NCBI RefSeq assembly: GCF_004297125.1
Contig: NZ_SCVD01000040.1
Coordinates: 202,292 to 266,291, forward strand
Source of the DNA: Phenylobacterium sp.
Lineage (GTDB): Bacteria > Pseudomonadota > Alphaproteobacteria > Caulobacterales > Caulobacteraceae
Direction: 5' to 3'
DNA length: 64,000 nucleotides
Part shown: positions 8,641-19,656 of the stretch, piece by piece
How positions within the stretch are numbered: the first letter of the stretch is position 1
How the letters are laid out: each line of letters begins with the position of its first letter
Translations under genes and position numbers: made by a program
The notes under the pieces: model-generated
Seen by the model: only the letters and a program-made list of their open reading frames with translations
What the model was told of the DNA's origin: nothing
Database searches by the model: none

Positions 8641-9395
8641 TGGCGACCATCCTCGCCGTCCACGCCCATCCGGACGACGTCGAGATCCTGATGGGCGGGA
8701 CCTTGGCGCTGATGGCCGGCCGGGGCCATACGATCCGGATCGTCACCGCAACGGCGGGCGAGGGCGGCTCGGCCGAGTTCGACCCGGCCGAGACCGGCCG
8801 CATCCGCCAGGCGGAGGCCGCGGCCTCTGCGGCGCGGATCGGGGCGGACTACCGCTGCCTGGGCTTCCCCGACCTCGGCGTCTTCAACGACGACGCCTCG
8901 CGCCGCGCGGTCACCGAACTGGTCCGCTGGGCGCGGCCCGACGTGGTCATCACCGGGTCGCTCGCCGACTACCACCCCGACCATGAGGCCGTCAGCCTCC
9001 TGGTCCGCGACGCCTGCTTCGCCGCGCCGGTGGCCAACTACCGCACCGGGCCCGCCGCGGCGCTCGACGCCATTCCGGCGCTCTACTTCACCGACGCCAT
9101 CGGCGGCCGCGACCGGGACGGCGCGCGGTTGAAGCGCGACTTCGCGGTGGACATCGGGGCGACCTTCGCGACCAAACGGGCGATGCTGGCCGAGCACCGG
9201 AGCCAGCAGGCCTGGGTCCTGCGCCAGCACGGCATCGCCGACCTGGGCGCCGACATGGAGGCCTGGAGCCGCCGCGTGGGCTCGGACTTCGGCGTCGAGT
9301 TGGCCGAGGGCTTCCGCCAGTACCGCCACCCGCCCTATCCGAAGGCTGCGGCGCTACAGGACCTCGTCGGCGAGGCGCTGCTCGCCAACCCCTGA
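8640..9395 (+). CDS. PIG-L family deacetylase
   Basis: 251 residues of the GlcNAc-PI de-N-acetylase (LmbE-like) family. Zn-binding AHPDD at residues 9-13 and a second motif, YHPDHEA, are visible. Such enzymes remove N-acetyl groups from GlcNAc-type or related small substrates. Translationally coupled to the Lrp gene by a one-base overlap and overlapping the convergent Gfo/Idh gene by 42 bases at its 3' end. No signal peptide, so cytoplasmic. The substrate is not evident; coupling to Lrp hints at amino-acid-linked control. Confidence 0.9.
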   Translation: MATILAVHAHPDDVEILMGGTLALMAGRGHTIRIVTATAGEGGSAEFDPAETGRIRQAEAAASAARIGADYRCLGFPDLGVFNDDASRRAVTELVRWARPDVVITGSLADYHPDHEAVSLLVRDACFAAPVANYRTGPAAALDAIPALYFTDAIGGRDRDGARLKRDFAVDIGATFATKRAMLAEHRSQQAWVLRQHGIADLGADMEAWSRRVGSDFGVELAEGFRQYRHPPYPKAAALQDLVGEALLANP

Positions 9396-10544
9396 GCGCG
9401 CGGCGTCGAAACGGGCCCACATCGGCGCGCACTCGACCACTTGGCGCTCCTCCATCGCGCGGTCGATGGCCATGACGGTCAGGCCGGCCTCCATCGACTC
9501 GTAGGGCGTCACCGGGAACGCCCCCCGGCCTTCCAGCGCCGCCAGCAGGTCCAGCGCCATGGCCTGGTCGGCGCCGTTGTGGGCGTCGGCGGTCACGCCG
9601 CCGTATTCGATCTTCTCGGGCTTTCCGCGGAACAGGGCGCGCCGGACCATCAGCTTGTTACGCACCAGGTCGGCGATCAGGGTCCCCTCGGTCCCGGCCA
9701 CGTACCAGCGCCGTTCGGTGAGCGCCGTGTGGCTGTTGGCGTGGAAGGAGAGGCGCACGTCGTTGGCGTATTCGATCATCGCCACCTGGTGATCGGTGAC
9801 GTCCATGTCGGACTGGAAGGCGTCGTTGGCCGCCCCCCAGCCGGCGTCTCGCAGGACATAGGCGTCCGAGCCGTCCTCGTAGGTCCGCGGCGGCTCGCGG
9901 CGCTCCGAGGTGAAGATCCGCCGGCCCCCGAAGCTGGCGACGCGCTCCGGCCGGGCGCCCACGAGGCGTCCGAACACGTCGAAATCGTGGACCACCTTGT
10001 CGAGGAAGTACGAGCCGCCCCACGCCTGCTTCCGACGCCAGTTGCGGGCGATATAGCCGCCGTGGTCGGGCGCCAGGTGCTCGGTGGCGTCGATGGAGAC
10101 GATCTCGCCCAGGTCGCCGGAGTCCACGCGGCCCAGCACGTCGCGCACGATGGGCAGGGAGCGCATGACCAGGCCGACGTAGACGGGCGGGGACGCGCCC
10201 GCGAGGCGCCGCGCCAGCGCCTCGGTCTCGTCCTCGGTGCGGACGATCGGCTTCTCGGCGAAGATCGGGACGCCCGCGTCCAGCGCCAGCATCAGGTGCT
10301 CGAAGTGCAGGTGGTTCGGCGCGCCCAGCGTCAGGAGGTCGAACGGGCCGGCGCGCAGCAGTTCGGCAGGGCTGTCGAACGCCCGGCCGGCGTGGATGCC
10401 AGCGGTCGCCAGGATCGGCGCGCCGACGGGCGCCGGGTCCGCGTGCCCCACGACGTCGAGGTCCCAGCCCACCTCCTTCATGGCGGCGAGCACGTGGGCG
10501 ATGCGCTGGCCAAGGCCGATCACGCCGATGCGGTAGGTGGTCAT
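9354..10544 (-). CDS. Gfo/Idh/MocA-family oxidoreductase
   Basis: 396 residues starting MTTYRIGVIGLGQRIAHVL, an N-terminal Rossmann fold, with FAEKPIV (the EKP motif of the family) in the middle. Predicted NAD(P)-dependent dehydrogenase acting on a sugar, inositol or related polyol. The ATG at 10544 is chosen because it puts the dinucleotide motif at the N-terminus. Convergent with the PIG-L gene, with a 42-base coding overlap; both could belong to sugar or amino-sugar turnover, but this is only suggested by proximity. Confidence 0.9.
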   Translation of the reverse strand: MTTYRIGVIGLGQRIAHVLAAMKEVGWDLDVVGHADPAPVGAPILATAGIHAGRAFDSPAELLRAGPFDLLTLGAPNHLHFEHLMLALDAGVPIFAEKPIVRTEDETEALARRLAGASPPVYVGLVMRSLPIVRDVLGRVDSGDLGEIVSIDATEHLAPDHGGYIARNWRRKQAWGGSYFLDKVVHDFDVFGRLVGARPERVASFGGRRIFTSERREPPRTYEDGSDAYVLRDAGWGAANDAFQSDMDVTDHQVAMIEYANDVRLSFHANSHTALTERRWYVAGTEGTLIADLVRNKLMVRRALFRGKPEKIEYGGVTADAHNGADQAMALDLLAALEGRGAFPVTPYESMEAGLTVMAIDRAMEERQVVECAPMWARFDAARSGVGEQRLADEVL

Positions 10545-10575
10545 GGGCGCATGATGCCCCGGCCAAACACACTCG

Positions 10576-10617
10576 TCATCCCACGGCCGCCTGCCAGGGC
10601 GGACCGGGGGACCCAAG
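10576..10617. repeat. Intergenic repeat related to the 37.8-kb inverted-repeat element
   Basis: Begins TCATCCC and ends GGGGGACCCAAG, matching the outer parts of the 26-bp arm at 37792 (TCATCCCC...GGGGACCCAG), with a different GC-rich middle. It lies in the 271-base gap between the Gfo/Idh gene and the histidine kinase; apart from this I see no gene in that gap. Confidence 0.45.
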
Positions 10618-10815
10618 CGGAGATGAGGTCGGTGGCGAGGCCGTTTGGGGCCGCCGGATCAGCCTGCGCCCGCGGCATATGGACCCGATGCGGATTCCTC
10701 CGGCGACAGCCGCCCGCCATGGCCCAGCTTCACCATAGGTGTCGGATTTTCCAGCCTTTACCCGACTTCAACGAACCAGGTTCAAAACGAAGGTGAGGTA
10801 CAGGTTCCACGTTCG

Positions 10816-13307
<2,492 letters not shown>

Positions 13308-13311
<4 letters not shown>

Positions 13312-14765
13312 GGTCTCAAGTACACCGGGTTACCCAGCAGCCAGAGCTTGCCGTCCGGGCCGCGCACCTCGACCCGCAGCCACTTGGCCCGGGTGACGTC
13401 GACGCTCAATGTCCGGGTCTCGTCGGCGGCAAGCGGCTTGCGGTCGGGCCACAGGTTGTCGACGGCGCCGCTGGGGACCGTGATGTCCCCGCCCGCCGCG
13501 CCCACGACGTGGATCTCGACCTCGACGGTCTTCGCCGCGCCGTAGGCCAGAGTCTCGCCCATCGTGGCCGACCTGCCGCCCGCGCGGACCGTCACGTCCA
13601 GCAGCCGATCCTTCGTCCCTTGGGTGTCGATGAAGACCCGCCCCTTGCGGATGCCGTCCAGGATGGCGTCCTGGCTGAGGTTCTCGGCGTGGACGACGGT
13701 GGTGGGCGCCCCCACGCCGCGCAGGCCGGTCAGGCTGGCGTCGTGGTTGTCCGAGCCGCCGACCGCGGTGACGTGGAAGCCGTCGTTCAGGCGCTGGGTC
13801 CAGAACGGGATGCCCGACAGCGGGCCGGAACTGTTGATCCCGTTGATCGCCTCGATGGCGGGAATGCGGGCGAAGTCGGTCTTCGCCGTCCAGCCGCAGC
13901 CCATGCAGGTCTCGCCCGACGGCTGGCCGGGATGATTCAGCGAGATGACGCCCTTCGCCGCCTCCACCTGGTCCAGGATCCTGTTCAGGTCGGGCGCGCG
14001 CGGGCCGCCGAGCTGGAAGTCCAGCGGGGCTGTGACGCCGAAGACGTTGGCGTGGCCGTGGAAGGTGGTGACCTCGCGGCCGGGGATCAGCAGCAGGTCG
14101 TCGTAGTAGGGCTGCAACTCGGCCAGGTCCTGGAAGTGGGCCGGGGTGTTGTGGTCGGTCACGGCCACGAAATCGAGGCCGCGCGCCGAGGCCGCCTCCA
14201 GGCTCCTGAATAGCGGGCAGGGGATGCGCTTGCCGGTGTGCGAGGCGCACGACCCGTCCGAATGCTGGGTGTGCATATGCAGGTCGCCGCGGTACCAGCC
14301 CGGCCCGGACTTCAGCGGCGCGTCCGCGAAGCCGTGGAACACCGCGGCGCGGTCCTGGGTGATCCTGGCGGTGTAGTCGGCCCGGCCGTCTTTGCGCAGG
14401 TTCGGAACGCCCAGGATCAGCTTCCATTCCCCAGCCGGCAGCGGGCCGGGCAGGTAGGACGGCGTGGCCCAGGTGTCGGTGATCGTGAACTTCGCCTTGT
14501 TGCCGCCGCTCCAGCCCCGGAACCGCTGCGGGTCGCGGACGCCCAGGTCGATCACCGACTTCTGGTCCTTGCCGGTGTAGGCGAACTCGACGCTGACCGA
14601 GGTGGTGCCGGCCGGCACGCGGAACGGGACCTCGCGATAGGTCTGGTGGTCGGCGCCGGTCATGACCCCGGTGAGCGTCAGGGTCTCGGCGGCGGCCGGA
14701 AACGCGACGAGCGCGGCGGCCGAAGCCACCGCGCTCGCGATCATCGAAGCGAGAGCCGCCCGCAT
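13308..14765 (-). CDS. CehA/McbA-family PHP metallohydrolase, exported
   Basis: 485 residues with a Sec-type signal peptide ending near AAA-E at residue 26. An N-terminal beta domain precedes a PHP metal site: DLHMHTQHSDG (161-171), VTDHNTP, SLNHPG and GGSDNHD. The CehA/McbA group includes carbaryl hydrolases and other exported phosphoesterase- or esterase-like enzymes. The start overlaps the TonB receptor stop by one base (TGATG), so the two are translated together: the receptor may import the substrate that this enzyme processes in the periplasm. The natural substrate is unknown. Confidence 0.88.
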
Positions 14766-17278
14766 CAGAAGCGGTAGAGGATGGCGGCCTTGAAGGTCCG
14801 GCCGAGCTCGGGCCGGGCGAGGTAGTACTTGGAGCCGACCTCGCCGGAGATGAACTGGCCGGCGCGAGGATTGCCCTCGGTCAGCCCGATCTCGTTGGTC
14901 AGGTTCGTGGCGTAGCCGTAGATCGTGACGGCGTCGGTGACATTGTACCGGACCTGGGCGTTCAGCAGGAAGTAGTCCGGGATGGTCAGGGTGTTGGCCA
15001 GGTCCGAGAACCGCTTGCCGAAGTACTGCAGGTCCAGCTCGGCGCGCAGCTTGCCGTCCAGCAGGTTCACCCCCGGCGTGGCCCGGAAGCTGACCTTCGG
15101 CGTGCGGGTGATGGTGTGGTCGGTGAAGTCGCGCGCCCGCAGGCAGTCCGAACCCGCCGTGGTCACGTCCGACGGCAGCGGACAGGCGCCGCCCACTTTG
15201 GCGACCCGCTCGTTGAAGATGAACTTGCCCAGGTGCGGGTCCTGCAGGGTGGCCTGCACGGTCATGTCGAACCACTCGGTCGGCCGCATCTGGCCTTCCA
15301 GCTCGAAGCCGTAGGTCTCGGTGGAGGCGAACTCGGTGCGGCTGATGAAGCTGTTGGTCGCCAGGTCGAAGACGGTCTCGCTGAAGCTCTGGCTGTCGAA
15401 CTTCGTCAGGAACCCGGTGAGGTAGACCGAGAACATCGGCCGATCGACCTTGATGCCCGCCTCGTAGAGGTCGCTGGTCGAGGACCGCGGCGCGGTGTTC
15501 GTCGGGTTGGTGATGAAGTCGCCCAGCGACGGCAGGCGGAAACCCTTGGTGTAGCGGGCATAGGCGCCCACGTCGGGGTTGAACTGGTAGTTCACGGCCA
15601 CCGAGCCGCCCCAGTCGTCGAACTTGCGGTCCAGCGGCGTGAAGACCCCGTTGCCGCTGATCGCCTGGTCGTCGGCGAAGCTGGTCGTCTGGTTGAGGTT
15701 GATCGTCGAGCTGCCCTCGTTGCGGCCCGAGAGCTTGATGTGCTCCCAGCGGGCGCCGAAGTCGACGCGCAGCTTGTCGGTGATCTGCCATTCGTCGGCC
15801 GCGTAGAGCGCCCAGGTGTCGGACTTGCCCTCGGCGTTGTTGAACTGGGTGCCGTAGCGCGAGAACCCGTTCTCGGTGAAGTTGGCCACCACCTGGCCTG
15901 CCGCGTTCACGCCTTGCAGGTTCAGCAGCCGGGCGTTGTCGCGCACGTCGATCAGCACGCTGGATCCGGCCTGGAAGAAGGTCTCCTCGGCGTTGGCGTA
16001 ATAGATGCCGAACGCCACGTCGTGGCTCTGGCCGCCGACCTCGAACCGGCGCTGGAAGCGCAGGTCGTTGATCACCTCGTCCAGGGTGATGTCCTGGGTG
16101 CGCATCGCCGCGTCCATCACCAGGCCCTGGCCGTTCTGGTTGGCCACGTCGAACGCCTGGCCGCCGTTGACGTAGGTCAGCCTACCGCTGACGACGCCGA
16201 GCGAGGCGCCGCGGGCCACGTCGCGGGCGATCCGCACCGAGGCCGCTTCGGGCGTGTTCGGGAACAGGGCCGAGCGGGTGAAGTCGCTGGTCCGGTAGCG
16301 GAAGCCTTCCTTGATCTCCCAGCCGGCGAACTCAAGTGTCCCCTGGACCGTGTACTGGGTCAGCTTGATGTCCGAGCCCTTGGTCTGGTCGAAGTCGAAG
16401 GGGCCACGGTTGGTGCGGAAGACGAGCTTGCTGGTCTCCGGGCCGGCGAGCGTGCCGTAGTTGGCGTCGAAGCCCGGGATCTCGGCGGTGCCGCCGTGGG
16501 AATTGAAGGTCAGCGGCACCGGCAGGTAGAAGATGGTGTTGTCGTCGATGTGCTTGACGTTCAGGTCGATGGAGCCGCCTTCAAAGTCGCGGCCGACCGA
16601 GAACCGCACCTGGCCGCCCTCGTTGCCCTTGAAGCCCGGGTCACGGACGCCGTCGTCCGAACGGTAGAAGCCGCCCAGGCCCACGCGGAACCCGGCGACG
16701 GGACCGCCGACCCAGGCGTCGCCGCGCCAGTAGCCCCAGTCGCCGATCTCCGCCTTGGCGAGGCCTTCGAACTGGTCCGAGCCCTTGCGGGTGATGAAGT
16801 TGATCGTGCCGCCCGGCGCGTAGGAGGCGAAGATCGAGGACGGGCCGCCGCGCACGACCTCGACGCGGTTCACGGTCTCGTCCATCCGGAACGAGAAGTC
16901 GGTGTTGAGGAAGCCCAGGCCGCCGTCGTGCTGCACGGGCAGGCCGTCTTCCTGCAGGGCGATGGCCGCGAAGCCCTCGATCGGGATGCCGCGGGCGCGG
17001 ATGTTGGCGCCGCCGACGCCGCCCGAGGCTTCCACCCACAGGCCGGGCACATTCTTCAGCACCTCGGCCACGCTGGGCGGGGACTGCATGCGGATCTTCT
17101 CTTCCGAGACGGTCGTGATGGCGTACGAGGCCTCGACCTTCTTCTGTCCCTCGGTCCCGGCCCGGCCGGTGACCACCAGCTCCTCGACCGTGGAGGGGGC
17201 GTCCGCATCCGCCGCGAAGGCGGGAAGGGCGCAGGCCAGGGCCGATACGGCGGCCGCAGCGAAGAGAACTGGCTTCAT
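14765..17278 (-). CDS. TonB-dependent outer-membrane receptor
   Basis: 837 residues. A signal peptide (cut near AFA-AD) is followed by a plug domain with VEELVVTGR, RGIPIEGF and VEVVRGGPSSIF, then a 22-strand-type barrel ending in aromatic Phe (AAILYRF). The ATG at 17278 is preferred to the one 24 bases upstream because AGGGGG lies 7-8 bases before it, inside the longer frame. Imports a large or scarce ligand using TonB energy. Coupled to the exported metallohydrolase downstream. A near-perfect palindrome about 46 bases upstream may control it. Confidence 0.93.
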   Translation of the reverse strand: MKPVLFAAAAVSALACALPAFAADADAPSTVEELVVTGRAGTEGQKKVEASYAITTVSEEKIRMQSPPSVAEVLKNVPGLWVEASGGVGGANIRARGIPIEGFAAIALQEDGLPVQHDGGLGFLNTDFSFRMDETVNRVEVVRGGPSSIFASYAPGGTINFITRKGSDQFEGLAKAEIGDWGYWRGDAWVGGPVAGFRVGLGGFYRSDDGVRDPGFKGNEGGQVRFSVGRDFEGGSIDLNVKHIDDNTIFYLPVPLTFNSHGGTAEIPGFDANYGTLAGPETSKLVFRTNRGPFDFDQTKGSDIKLTQYTVQGTLEFAGWEIKEGFRYRTSDFTRSALFPNTPEAASVRIARDVARGASLGVVSGRLTYVNGGQAFDVANQNGQGLVMDAAMRTQDITLDEVINDLRFQRRFEVGGQSHDVAFGIYYANAEETFFQAGSSVLIDVRDNARLLNLQGVNAAGQVVANFTENGFSRYGTQFNNAEGKSDTWALYAADEWQITDKLRVDFGARWEHIKLSGRNEGSSTINLNQTTSFADDQAISGNGVFTPLDRKFDDWGGSVAVNYQFNPDVGAYARYTKGFRLPSLGDFITNPTNTAPRSSTSDLYEAGIKVDRPMFSVYLTGFLTKFDSQSFSETVFDLATNSFISRTEFASTETYGFELEGQMRPTEWFDMTVQATLQDPHLGKFIFNERVAKVGGACPLPSDVTTAGSDCLRARDFTDHTITRTPKVSFRATPGVNLLDGKLRAELDLQYFGKRFSDLANTLTIPDYFLLNAQVRYNVTDAVTIYGYATNLTNEIGLTEGNPRAGQFISGEVGSKYYLARPELGRTFKAAILYRF

Positions 17279-17323
17279 CGAGATCCCCCTGGGAGCATTC
17301 AAAGGAGCTCTCTTAGGCTCCCC

Positions 17324-17337
17324 TGTTATCGATTACA
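17324..17337. promoter_or_regulatory. Candidate LacI/GntR-type operator upstream of the TonB receptor
   Basis: TGTTATCGATTACA is a 14-bp palindrome with one mismatched pair, centred on ATCGAT. It lies 46 bases upstream of the receptor start in an AT-rich stretch (about 17320-17430) that contrasts with the GC-rich genome. Size and symmetry with a central CG resemble LacI-family operators. No regulator gene is adjacent. The rest of the 269-base gap to the thiolase gene holds no recognisable gene. Confidence 0.45.
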
Positions 17338-17547
17338 TGACAGGATGATGGAATATGCAATCCATGCTGCGTGGAGAATGGAAATATTCAGCCATGCTAA
17401 TTTTGATACGAGGATGCCAAATGAGGGGGCGGGGCCGGCCTCTCGCCTGGCATCCCTCCGCAGTCGACGACGCGTCAAGGCGCGAGGCGCGACCGTGGAT
17501 TCGTCGGTCGCGCCCGCCCTTGTCAGGCGATCTACGTCGAAGCGGCC

Positions 17548-18708
17548 CTAGGGCGCGTCGTTCGAGAAGATGATGGTGCCGGAGGCCGCGAACATCCCGC
17601 CGACGCCGTGGCAGACGCTGATCTTCGCGCCGTCCACCTGGGCCGGTGCGATCCCGCGCATCTGCCGGACGCTCTCCTGCAGGGCGTACATGCCGTACAT
17701 CCCGGAGTGCATGTAGCTGAGCCCGCCGCCGTTGGTGTTGAGCGGCAGCCTGCCGCCCCCTTTTCCATCCTTGGGGGGCGCGGTGTTGCGCTCGCGGATG
17801 AACCCGGCCGCCTCGCCCGGCTTGCAGAAGCCCAGGTCCTCCAGGCCGTACAGCGGCAGGTGGGCGAAGGCGTCGTAGATCATCAGGTGGTCGATGTCGG
17901 CGTGGCCGATACCCGCCGTCTCGAACGCCTTCTTCCCCGAAACCCGGAACGCCTTGGACGAGGTGAAGTCCTCCATCTGGCTGACCATCGGCGTCTCGAC
18001 GCTCTCGCCCGTGCCCAGCACGTAGACCGGCTTCTGGGGGAAGTCCTTGGCCCGCTCGGCCGACGTCAGGATCAGCGCCCCGCCGCCGTCGGTGACCAGG
18101 CAGCACATCAGCTTGGTGAAGGGCCAGGCGATCATGTCGGCGTTCATGACGTCGTCGACGCTCAGCGGGTCCTTGAAGCTGGCGCGCGGGTTTTTCGCCG
18201 CCCACTCCCGTTGGATGGTCGCCACCGGCGCCATGTCCTCGGGCTTCAGGCCATAGGTCTTCAGGTAGCGGAGCACGGGGATCGTGAACATGGTCGGCGG
18301 CCCGGCCACGCCATAGGGCATCTCGAATTGCCCCATCAGGCTGGACGGCGCCCGGCCGAACCCGCTGGAGCCTACCCGCGACCGCCCGCTCTCGCCGTGG
18401 GTGATCAGGATGGTGGTGGCCAGTCCGGCGTTGATCGCCGCCGCCGCATGGCGGACGTGCAGCATGAACGAGCACCCGCCGACGCTGGTGCCGTCGGCGT
18501 AGGTCGGTGTGATTCCCAGGTAGTGCGCCAGCTCGACGGGGCTGATCCCGGCGGTGGCGACGCCGTCGATGTCCGACGGCTTCAGGCCCGCGTCGGCCAT
18601 GGCGTTCAGGGCGGCGTCGGCGTGCAGGCCGATCACGGAGACATCCGGGATCTTGCCCATCTTCGTGGTCTCGGCGGCGCCGACCACGGCGACTGATTTC
18701 GGCTTCAT
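17548..18708 (-). CDS. Thiolase-family protein (lipid-transfer/SCP-x type)
   Basis: 386 residues of the thiolase fold, acetyl-CoA acetyltransferase/SCP-x-like. A candidate nucleophile Cys79 lies in GTSVGGCSFMLH, and CHGVGGMF near the C-terminus fits the second half. Two starts are possible: TTG at 18717, overlapping the previous gene, or ATG at 18708; GGGAG is better spaced for the ATG. Directly follows a DUF35 OB-fold gene, the usual partner of such thiolases; together they often act on steroid side-chain or other acyl-CoA thioesters. Substrate not determined. Confidence 0.88.
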   Translation of the reverse strand: MKPKSVAVVGAAETTKMGKIPDVSVIGLHADAALNAMADAGLKPSDIDGVATAGISPVELAHYLGITPTYADGTSVGGCSFMLHVRHAAAAINAGLATTILITHGESGRSRVGSSGFGRAPSSLMGQFEMPYGVAGPPTMFTIPVLRYLKTYGLKPEDMAPVATIQREWAAKNPRASFKDPLSVDDVMNADMIAWPFTKLMCCLVTDGGGALILTSAERAKDFPQKPVYVLGTGESVETPMVSQMEDFTSSKAFRVSGKKAFETAGIGHADIDHLMIYDAFAHLPLYGLEDLGFCKPGEAAGFIRERNTAPPKDGKGGGRLPLNTNGGGLSYMHSGMYGMYALQESVRQMRGIAPAQVDGAKISVCHGVGGMFAASGTIIFSNDAP

Positions 18709-18713
18709 GTGGC

Positions 18714-19121
18714 TCAAGCTCCCGCCGGCGCGAACAGGGGAAGCGTGATCTCGTCGCTCTGCTTGGCGAACGCGACCTTGAGCGGCATGTCCAATTGCAG
18801 CGCCTCGGGCGTCTGCGGACAGTCCACGATGTTGGTCATCATGGTCGGCCCCTCGGCCAGCTTCACCACCGCGATGGCGTAGGGCTCGGTTCCCATGTCG
18901 GGCCGTGGCCGCTGGTTGATGACGTAGGACCAGAGCACGCCCGTGCCCGACGCCTTGTAGACCTCCACGTCACGGCTCCCGCACTTCGGGCAGAAGGGGC
19001 GCGGCGGGAAGTAGCTCTCGGCGCAGGCGGTGCAGCGCTGCAGGCGAAGCTCGCCGTCCCTGCACCCGTCCCAGAAATGGCGCGTCTCCGGAGTCGGCTC
19101 CGGCAACATACGTGGAGGCAT
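18714..19121 (-). CDS. DUF35 OB-fold/Zn-ribbon protein, partner of the thiolase
   Basis: 135 residues. A rubredoxin-like zinc ribbon (CTAC, then CPKCG) precedes an OB-fold domain, the ChsH2/DUF35 layout. Such proteins bind acyl-CoA and form complexes with thiolase-like or MaoC-like enzymes, for example in steroid side-chain degradation. It ends 5 bases before the thiolase ATG on the same strand. Cytoplasmic, no signal peptide. Confidence 0.9.
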   Translation of the reverse strand: MPPRMLPEPTPETRHFWDGCRDGELRLQRCTACAESYFPPRPFCPKCGSRDVEVYKASGTGVLWSYVINQRPRPDMGTEPYAIAVVKLAEGPTMMTNIVDCPQTPEALQLDMPLKVAFAKQSDEITLPLFAPAGA

Positions 19122-19240
19122 ACTGAAATCCGTCCCTTCGAAATCTCGGTCTGTTTTGGCGTGCGAAATAGCAGGCGCGCGCCAGCAAAGACGAGACCGC
19201 GGCGCTTGTCACGCGCCGAACGGGATCCCGCAGCGTGACC

Positions 19241-19654
19241 CTAGAAGCGGCTGGTCGGCGTCTGCCCGAACGCCTCGACGTCGGCGGCGGTGACGGGCTC
19301 CTTGTAGTCGTTGCCGAAGTGCGTGCGCAGGTAGGTGAGGAGCGCCTGGGCCTGCGCCTTGCTCAGCGCATCCTTGAACCAGGGCATGCCGCCCTTGCCA
19401 TTCGCCACGATGTAGGCGGCGTAGCCGGTTGTCCCCAGCCGGGGATTGCTGGCCAGGGCCGGGAAGGCGCCCGCGCCTACCGCGCCCTTGGCGTCGGCCA
19501 TGTGGCAGGCCTGGCAATAGGTCCGATAGACCTCCTCGCCGGTCTTCGCCACCGGCGGCTTGGAGCCTCCGGGGCCGGGCTCGTCGGCGAAGGCCGGGGC
19601 GGCCGTGAGGGCCAGGGCGGCGAGGGCGCCCAGGAAGAAGCGGTGCGACGTCAT
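19241..19654 (-). CDS. Periplasmic monohaem cytochrome c
   Basis: 137 residues with a signal peptide (cut near AFA-DE). A single haem site CQACH lies at residues 47-51 and the likely axial Met90 in GKGGMPWF. It begins 2 bases after the stop of the flavin amine oxidase gene, so the two form one transcript. The pairing suggests that this cytochrome takes electrons from that enzyme in the periplasm. Confidence 0.9.
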   Translation of the reverse strand: MTSHRFFLGALAALALTAAPAFADEPGPGGSKPPVAKTGEEVYRTYCQACHMADAKGAVGAGAFPALASNPRLGTTGYAAYIVANGKGGMPWFKDALSKAQAQALLTYLRTHFGNDYKEPVTAADVEAFGQTPTSRF

Positions 19655-19656
19655 GC

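Noticed and set aside
10645..10815. Longer N-terminus for the histidine kinase
   Set aside because: The added 57 residues are Pro/Ser-rich without conservation, and the ATG at 10816 starts directly before the basic/hydrophobic membrane segment.
15116..17551. 811-codon open frame antisense to the TonB receptor
   Set aside because: The receptor on the other strand has a signal peptide, plug and barrel motifs; the antisense product has no domain and biased composition.
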